Source: a virus. From it: a DNA stretch of 34,423 nt. Every line of letters starts with the position of its first letter. The first letter of the stretch is position 1. The position numbers and the translations under genes were made by a program. Shown here one piece after another: positions 29,349-34,423 of this stretch. The notes beneath the pieces were generated by a model. The model ran no database searches. It had not been told where the DNA came from and saw only the letters and a program-made list of their open reading frames with translations. The stretch spans positions 1 to 34,423 of IMG/VR virus record IMGVR_UViG_3300011116_000934; one strand, given 5' to 3'.

Positions 29349-31720
29349 CGTGTTGCGGTTCAGTTGTTATAACTAAAGATGATTGTAGTGTTGTTGTTGA
29401 AATAACATCGACACAAGTTGTTAACGTAGTTACAGAAGGGCCTCAGGGCCCAGTAGGCTCTCCTGGTGCAACCGGACCTGCTGGCCCTATTGGAGCCACT
29501 GGAGTTCAAGGTTCAACCGGTGTACAAGGTGCTACAGGCAGTCAGGGAAGTACTGGTATCCAGGGCGCTACAGGGATTCAAGGCCCTACAGGGGCCACTG
29601 GAGTTCAAGGTGCTACGGGGATTCAAGGTTCAACTGGAGCACAAGGTTCAACCGGAGTACAAGGTGCTACCGGAGCCACTGGTGTGCAGGGTTCAACTGG
29701 ACCACAAGGTGCCACAGGCGTTACAGGCGTACAGGGTGCCACTGGTGTACAGGGCTCAACAGGCCCTCAAGGTGCCACAGGTGCACAGGGTGCTACAGGT
29801 GTACAGGGTGCTACTGGCATAGGGATTACTGGCGCTACTGGTAGTGCCGGGCCCACAGGTGCTACTGGTCCTCAAGGCTATTCATCTAGTTTATTTAAAT
29901 ACACTACTAACACCACAGCAACAAGCGGCAACCCAGGTGCTGGATATTTGCTATGGAATAACGCCACGCAAACCAGCGCTACACAACTTATTGTCAATCA
30001 TTTAACAAATGACAATATTGATATTGATATTTTTCTTGCGCAAATATCAAATACTGAAGTTATAACTATTCAAGATCAAAGTAACAGCTCTAATTACCAA
30101 ATTTGGACTGTTAATGGCACGCCGACTGATACTAACCCAGGTACGGTAAACAGTTATTGGACATATCCAGTCACACTCACCAGCTCTTCTGGTACAGGTT
30201 CATCTAACTTTTCAAATAATCAAGCAGTTTTTCTTGCCCTTGTTAACGGTGCACAAGGGGCTACTGGGCCAACGGGACCAAGCGGTGCTGTTGGATCTAC
30301 GGGTGCCACTGGAGTACAAGGCGCTACTGGAGCAAATGGAACTCAAGGTGCCACTGGTGTACAAGGCGCCACGGGGGCAGATGGACCTCAAGGTGCAACA
30401 GGGGTTCAAGGAGCTACCGGGGTTCAAGGCCCAACCGGAGTACAGGGGGCTACCGGAGCAACGGGCGTTCAGGGGGCTACAGGAGCACAGGGTGCCACTG
30501 GCGTTACGGGTGTACAAGGTGCCACTGGTGTGCAAGGCGCAACCGGTGTGCAAGGTGCGACGGGAGCACAGGGTTCAACTGGCGTACAAGGTGCAACAGG
30601 AGTCGGTTATAGTAACGTCACTTCGACAACATCAGCAACTCCAGCTTCAACCGGAACAATTACACTTACAACAAATCAACAAGGTGCATTTGTTACTGGG
30701 GATAGGGTCAGAGCAATAAATACTTCATCAAATCTTTTTGAAGGTATAGTCACAATTACAGGTGGAACTTCATTTGCAATTGCGGCAGACTATAACTTAG
30801 GGACCACTACAGCAAGTAGTTGGGCTGTAACGCTTACAGGTGTTGTAGGAGCCACTGGAGCACAAGGTGCGACAGGTGCACAAGGAATTACGGGCGCCAC
30901 AGGGGTTGGCACGGTTGGAGCTACTGGTGCTACCGGCGTTCAAGGTGCTACCGGCGTTCAAGGCGCTACTGGTGTACAAGGTGCCACGGGGGCAGCTGGA
31001 ACTCAAGGTGCAACAGGTGCAACTGGACCTACTTTTACTGGCGGCACGTTGACCAGTAACTTGACGCTGGCTGCTGGCACCACGTCATTGTCACCGCTGA
31101 CATTCCAGTCAGGCACCAACTTGACCACCGCCACGGCTGGTGTAATGGAATACGACGGCAAGGTGCTTTACTCCACGCCTGCAGGCCGTGGTGTGTCGCC
31201 GTCGATGATGTACTACAGACTTAATTCAGATCTAGCTGGTTCAAACGTAACTACAGCTCAGAGCATTTTTGGAGTAGGTGTAACTCTGCAAGCTAGTACT
31301 GTTTATGCGTTTGAGATTATATGCACATTTGGCAAAACGGCTGGTGCAGTAAGTCATGCTTTTTATTTAGCATTTGACGGTGGAACAGCAACTTTTAATA
31401 ACTTTATAGCCAATGTTTTTGTACCCATTATACAAGCAGCTCCTCCAACTAACAATAACGTAGCTACTGGATCTATTTTTTATGGCGTACAAAACTCCAT
31501 CTCCGAGCTTCAATATATAACTGGTATTGCTGGCGCAACAAGGACTATTCCTGTTTCACTGTTTGGAACATTGAGCGTTGCAAACAGTGGCACCTTCATC
31601 CCAAGGTATCGTTTGAGCAACGCTCCTGGTGGTGCTTACTCGACACTTACAGGATCTTACATCGCCATCTGGCCAATCGGTGCCGCTGGCGCCAATACCT
31701 CCGTTGGCCCCTGGGCATAA
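29345..31720 (+). CDS. collagen-like tail fibre protein
   Basis: The protein has 791 residues. A 31-residue Cys-containing N-terminus leads into three collagenous Gly-X-Y blocks, at about 32-178, 302-420 and 502-561. They are separated by beta inserts (181-300 and 421-500) and followed by a C-terminal trimerising-type domain to 791. The triplets are mostly [12 protein letters not shown] and GAQ, so Thr and Gln dominate the Y position and Pro is uncommon and mainly in X. It would fold as a homotrimeric fibre. The low Pro and high Thr content fits stabilisation by another modification. Glycosyltransferase and hydroxylase genes lie downstream. Confidence 0.9.
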   Translation: MTCCGSVVITKDDCSVVVEITSTQVVNVVTEGPQGPVGSPGATGPAGPIGATGVQGSTGVQGATGSQGSTGIQGATGIQGPTGATGVQGATGIQGSTGAQGSTGVQGATGATGVQGSTGPQGATGVTGVQGATGVQGSTGPQGATGAQGATGVQGATGIGITGATGSAGPTGATGPQGYSSSLFKYTTNTTATSGNPGAGYLLWNNATQTSATQLIVNHLTNDNIDIDIFLAQISNTEVITIQDQSNSSNYQIWTVNGTPTDTNPGTVNSYWTYPVTLTSSSGTGSSNFSNNQAVFLALVNGAQGATGPTGPSGAVGSTGATGVQGATGANGTQGATGVQGATGADGPQGATGVQGATGVQGPTGVQGATGATGVQGATGAQGATGVTGVQGATGVQGATGVQGATGAQGSTGVQGATGVGYSNVTSTTSATPASTGTITLTTNQQGAFVTGDRVRAINTSSNLFEGIVTITGGTSFAIAADYNLGTTTASSWAVTLTGVVGATGAQGATGAQGITGATGVGTVGATGATGVQGATGVQGATGVQGATGAAGTQGATGATGPTFTGGTLTSNLTLAAGTTSLSPLTFQSGTNLTTATAGVMEYDGKVLYSTPAGRGVSPSMMYYRLNSDLAGSNVTTAQSIFGVGVTLQASTVYAFEIICTFGKTAGAVSHAFYLAFDGGTATFNNFIANVFVPIIQAAPPTNNNVATGSIFYGVQNSISELQYITGIAGATRTIPVSLFGTLSVANSGTFIPRYRLSNAPGGAYSTLTGSYIAIWPIGAAGANTSVGPWA
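29438..31030 (+). repeat. three blocks of 9/18-bp collagen-coding repeats
   Basis: The DNA repeats units such as GGTGCTACAGGTGTACAAG (one GAT-GVQ pair) with synonymous differences, over about 29438-29880, 30248-30605 and 30846-31030. Most variation is at third codon positions, which shows selection on protein sequence and would lower recombination between copies. The open frames on both other strands here are by-products of the repeat. Confidence 0.85.
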
Positions 31721-31763
31721 GTTAATTTAGTTGCTAGAGTCAATCAGCAGTTGATAAAGGACC

Positions 31764-33377
31764 GTGCGTCTTCACTTGATTGGCTTGTTTCATACCATAA
31801 CAAGTATTGAGTACTCCCACTGTGCCTTTACCGGCAAAGTACTGCGTTTTCCTGAGATGATGCGGGCTTACGATTACGATGTCATTGAGTACTCTAATGA
31901 GGGCAGCGAGTCAGCAGCAAACAAACATGTCGTCATATTGTCTAGAAAAGAATTTAACAAGTTTTATGGTAAAAGAAAAAATGTTGATTTCCATGGGGAT
32001 GATGCCACGGTAGGAAGCAAAGGCCATACTTTATTTGAAGAACGCCTAATACCGGCTTTAAAAGAAAATTTAAAGAAAGAAGATATAATTTGCCATCCAT
32101 TTGGCCATGCGCATAGTCGGCTTCTAACTGAATTCCCTGAGCACCACCACGTTGAAACCGGCATCGGCTATCCGACACTGATGCCAAATAGTTTTCGCAT
32201 TTTTGAAAGTTATGCGTGGATGCATTATCACCAAGGCAAGGAAGACCGCCAAGGTAAAAACTATGAATGGGTTGTACCTAATTACTTTAACTTAAAGGAT
32301 TGGGATCCTTGTTATGAACCAGGCCAATATTTGGCTTTTCTTGGACGCATTTGCTCTGCCAAAGGGCTAGATACTATTAAAGAAATTGCTAACTATAGCC
32401 CTTGGCCAATCATTTTACATGGCCAAGGTGATCCAACCCCGTGGGAACATCCAAACATTGAATACCGTGGCCCTATTACAGGTAAGGCACGCTCTGAATT
32501 TCTGCGCAACGCACGAGCAGCTCTGATGCCCACAAACTTTACCGAACCATTTGGCGGCAGCGGAGTTGAAGCAATGTTGTGCGGTACTCCGTTAATTGGA
32601 GTGGATTACGGCGCTTTCACAGAAACAATTATTGATGGAGTTACGGGATTTCGCTGCCACACTTTGGAAGATTGGGTGACTGCTATTCACGAAGTTGGTA
32701 ACCTCAATCGAAAAGTGATTGCAGACACCGCACGTTATAAGTATAGTTTGGAGACCTGTGGTAAAAAATATGACAAAATTTTTAAAGATATCAATAATTT
32801 ATGGAGAAAAGGTTGGTATGAAATACCAGAAAGTAAAGAATTGAACTTTACTTACATTCACAATGAAGAGCAGCCCTTTGCCAAGCGATTAAGTAAATGG
32901 ATTTCTGACGTACTCAAGCCAGCTAAAGTCCTTGATATTGGCTGTGGTCCTGGAACGTATGTAGAAGAAATGAGAAAGCAGGGTTTGGAAGCTTTTGGTT
33001 ATGACATCGATGAACGTGTCAAAGGTAAACCACACTTATCTCAACAGAGTCTGTTTGATGTTAAAGACACTGGAGACGCCATCATTTGTTTAGAGGTAGC
33101 TGAGCACATTGAACAATCAGAAAATAAAAAAATCACAAAAGCATTGGTCGGTTGTTTAAATCCAGATGGAATTTTAATTTGGAGTGCTGCTGCTCCAGGG
33201 CAGGGAGGGGTCGGGCACATAAACTGCCAAACCAAAGAATACTGGGAGCGGTTGTTTTTAGAATTACCTGTCGTACGGTTGGTTGACGTGGAAGAAGCGT
33301 TACTGGCATACATCAAGAACGGTTACCACATGGGTTGGTTTGTGCAAAACCTTATGGTATTAAAGAAAACAACCTGA
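31764..33377 (+). CDS. GT4-like glycosyltransferase fused to SAM methyltransferase
   Basis: The gene encodes 537 residues from a GTG after AAGG. Residues 1-350 form a GT-B glycosyltransferase: FLGRICSAKGLD (192-203) and EPFGGSGVEAMLCGTPLIGV (261-280) are the family-4 donor-binding and E-x7-E motifs, followed by ETIIDGVTGF. Residues 372-520 form a class I methyltransferase: VLDIGCGPGTYVEE (motif I, 389-402) and CLEVAEHIEQ (442-451). The fusion would transfer a sugar and methylate it or its acceptor. The adjacent Thr-rich collagen fibre is an obvious candidate acceptor, but surface glycan synthesis is also possible. Confidence 0.85.
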   Translation: MRLHLIGLFHTITSIEYSHCAFTGKVLRFPEMMRAYDYDVIEYSNEGSESAANKHVVILSRKEFNKFYGKRKNVDFHGDDATVGSKGHTLFEERLIPALKENLKKEDIICHPFGHAHSRLLTEFPEHHHVETGIGYPTLMPNSFRIFESYAWMHYHQGKEDRQGKNYEWVVPNYFNLKDWDPCYEPGQYLAFLGRICSAKGLDTIKEIANYSPWPIILHGQGDPTPWEHPNIEYRGPITGKARSEFLRNARAALMPTNFTEPFGGSGVEAMLCGTPLIGVDYGAFTETIIDGVTGFRCHTLEDWVTAIHEVGNLNRKVIADTARYKYSLETCGKKYDKIFKDINNLWRKGWYEIPESKELNFTYIHNEEQPFAKRLSKWISDVLKPAKVLDIGCGPGTYVEEMRKQGLEAFGYDIDERVKGKPHLSQQSLFDVKDTGDAIICLEVAEHIEQSENKKITKALVGCLNPDGILIWSAAAPGQGGVGHINCQTKEYWERLFLELPVVRLVDVEEALLAYIKNGYHMGWFVQNLMVLKKTT

Positions 33378-33416
33378 CGCCACCCTTGATAAACTGTTAC
33401 TACTAGGAGTTCTGTA

Positions 33417-33761
33417 ATGAGTTTTTTCGAAAGTTACCAGCAGACGCTGTTTTTTAACCCAGACACGTTGTGCATCCCTGGTGTAACCGAAGCATATGAC
33501 GTTTATACAGTCAATTATCTTTCTACTAGGAACTACACATTGATGGTTACTGTTCAAGATATTGATACCAGTGTTGTGGTGCGGCTGGAAGGCAGCTTAG
33601 ATGGTGTTAATTACGGAGCGCTGCTTTCTAATACCATCACATCTAATGGTATTTATGCTTACAATGTTTATGGATTTCCCGTTAGAAAAGTTAGAGCAAA
33701 TTTTTTAAAAGAAACAGGTGGCAATAATGCTCGTGTAACATTTCAAATTGCTGCTAATTAA
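33417..33761 (+). CDS. beta-sandwich fibre-region protein (paralogue B)
   Basis: The protein has 114 residues with ribosome site AGGAG 8 bases before the ATG. It shares the TSVVVRLEGSLDGVNYGALL core and C-terminal VTFQIAAN with paralogue A at 28660 (end: VTFVMSAK). The N-terminal 40 residues differ completely. It ends by overlapping, tail to tail, the leftward oxygenase gene by four bases. Confidence 0.7.
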   Translation: MSFFESYQQTLFFNPDTLCIPGVTEAYDVYTVNYLSTRNYTLMVTVQDIDTSVVVRLEGSLDGVNYGALLSNTITSNGIYAYNVYGFPVRKVRANFLKETGGNNARVTFQIAAN

Positions 33762-34423
33762 ATTAAAGCCCAACTACGAAACCATTTTGTAATCACGTAT
33801 TTGTCGCCGCTGATTGGTGGACGAGCTTCGTGTAAAGTTTTAGGGTTAGGAATACCGTTTTTATAAAGATTATTCCAAATAACTGCTGTACCTTGTTTTG
33901 GTTTAATTTTTTTATTAAGTGCCATGAAAGAAGTTTCACCACCCTCATGAACATCATTTAAGTAACACATAAAAGTATATGTACGCTGGCCCATCCACTC
34001 CGTATAAACTTTATATTCTTTTGTTCCAGGAGTAAAATAGTCGCAATGTTTTTTATAATATTGACCTGGTTTGTATTTCTGTGACTGAATTGTTTCACCT
34101 ATAAAAGGATTGACTCCTAAAAAATTACAGATTTTTTTGTCCAATTGATTAAAAATAGGTGATGCAAGGTAATGTAGATCAGCAGTTTGACTTGTTCGAT
34201 AATTTGAAATTTTATTACTATCTTCTGGATTTGATACTACAGAAGGACGTAAATTTGTATTTACCGCAGCAATAAGAGTGGCACACTCCTCCAAAGATAA
34301 AAAATTCTCAACAATTCCAAGTTGTGTAAAAGGAAAATTAAACCAATTGATATTTTTTTCTTTTAAGTTAGTATAAAACCTGGGATAATTTATTTTTGAA
34401 GGTTTTGATTTAAAGTCACACGC
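33758..34423 (-). CDS. prolyl-4-hydroxylase-like 2OG-Fe(II) oxygenase (5' truncated)
   Basis: The gene runs leftward, and its frame stays open from the stop at 33758 to the window edge (at least 221 codons), so the start lies beyond. A shorter frame from TTG 34294 would cut off the conserved GIVENFLSLEECATLI start of the domain. The iron ligands are H-x-D in KKHCDYF and the distal His in TLHEARPP, with the 2-oxoglutarate-binding Lys in GDKYVITKWF. NYRTSQTAD and HEGGETSF are also typical of the prolyl hydroxylase branch. The family hydroxylates protein residues. It lies beyond the collagen gene, transcribed convergently. The true substrate is unknown. Confidence 0.88.
   Translation of the reverse strand, partial: ACDFKSKPSKINYPRFYTNLKEKNINWFNFPFTQLGIVENFLSLEECATLIAAVNTNLRPSVVSNPEDSNKISNYRTSQTADLHYLASPIFNQLDKKICNFLGVNPFIGETIQSQKYKPGQYYKKHCDYFTPGTKEYKVYTEWMGQRTYTFMCYLNDVHEGGETSFMALNKKIKPKQGTAVIWNNLYKNGIPNPKTLHEARPPISGDKYVITKWFRSWALI

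Noticed and set aside
29438-31030. Regular repeats that might be mistaken for a CRISPR array.
   Set aside because: Units are tandem without spacers, vary mainly at third codon positions, and encode Gly-X-Y triplets in frame.
29466-31059. Several open frames in other frames and on the minus strand through the collagen blocks.
   Set aside because: They are periodic by-products of the 9/18-bp repeats, give low-complexity Leu/Gln or Cys/Ser-rich peptides, and stop where the repeats stop.

Overview
The window looks like most of the structural (late) region of a tailed double-stranded DNA phage, probably one infecting a cyanobacterium. A large terminase subunit with all its motifs, a portal-like protein and a probable major capsid gene lie in order. 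Around them are many phage-type fibre proteins, including one with the N-terminal repeat style of tropism-determinant proteins, two lysis-type enzymes and two tRNA genes. The cyanobacterial host is inferred from the resemblance of many small structural proteins to cyanophage types and was not tested. I see no integrase, no sheath or tube genes and no obvious tape-measure gene. A short-tailed (podovirus-like) virion is therefore possible but unproven.

Layout. Positions 1-980 are visibly more GC-rich and carry three short leftward genes separated by two hairpins, one of them a clear intrinsic terminator. Positions 980-1246 form a divergent control region with a helically phased TCACA repeat array. 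From 1247 nearly everything reads rightward. Positions 1247-6992 hold nine Ala/Gly/Gln-rich, mostly unrecognised proteins, probably internal virion or ejection components. Positions 6989-13123 hold a possible small terminase, the large terminase, an AbrB-like miniprotein, the portal, a large out-of-frame overlapping gene and small head-associated genes. Positions 13395-15778 hold the probable major capsid gene, cut by two group I introns, the second encoding a LAGLIDADG homing endonuclease. Positions 15796-19160 hold a second abundant capsid-type protein, a helix-hairpin-helix protein, a connector candidate, a lysozyme-fold enzyme and small proteins. Positions 19252-26381 hold tail and fibre proteins and a C39-like cysteine peptidase. 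Positions 26381-28655 hold a small membrane protein, coiled-coil proteins, two leftward tRNA genes, an HNH endonuclease, a DUF5754-like protein and a Dps-type ferritin. Positions 28660-34423 hold two paralogous beta proteins flanking a long collagen-like fibre and a glycosyltransferase-methyltransferase fusion, followed by a convergent prolyl-4-hydroxylase-like oxygenase that runs off the window.

How it fits together. Terminase, portal, overlapping gene and capsid genes form a head-assembly block. The capsid genes have strong ribosome sites, are bounded by intrinsic terminators, and the capsid message begins with a structured leader. The distal end looks like a fibre-modification cassette: a Thr-rich collagen substrate next to a glycosyltransferase/methyltransferase and a 2-oxoglutarate hydroxylase. 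The most notable items are this cassette, the Dps protein with all four ferroxidase ligands correctly spaced, the doubly interrupted capsid gene with a predicted P1/P10 guide pairing, the ~560-nt dual-coding stretch at the portal end, and a tRNA with a UAA anticodon but a short variable loop.
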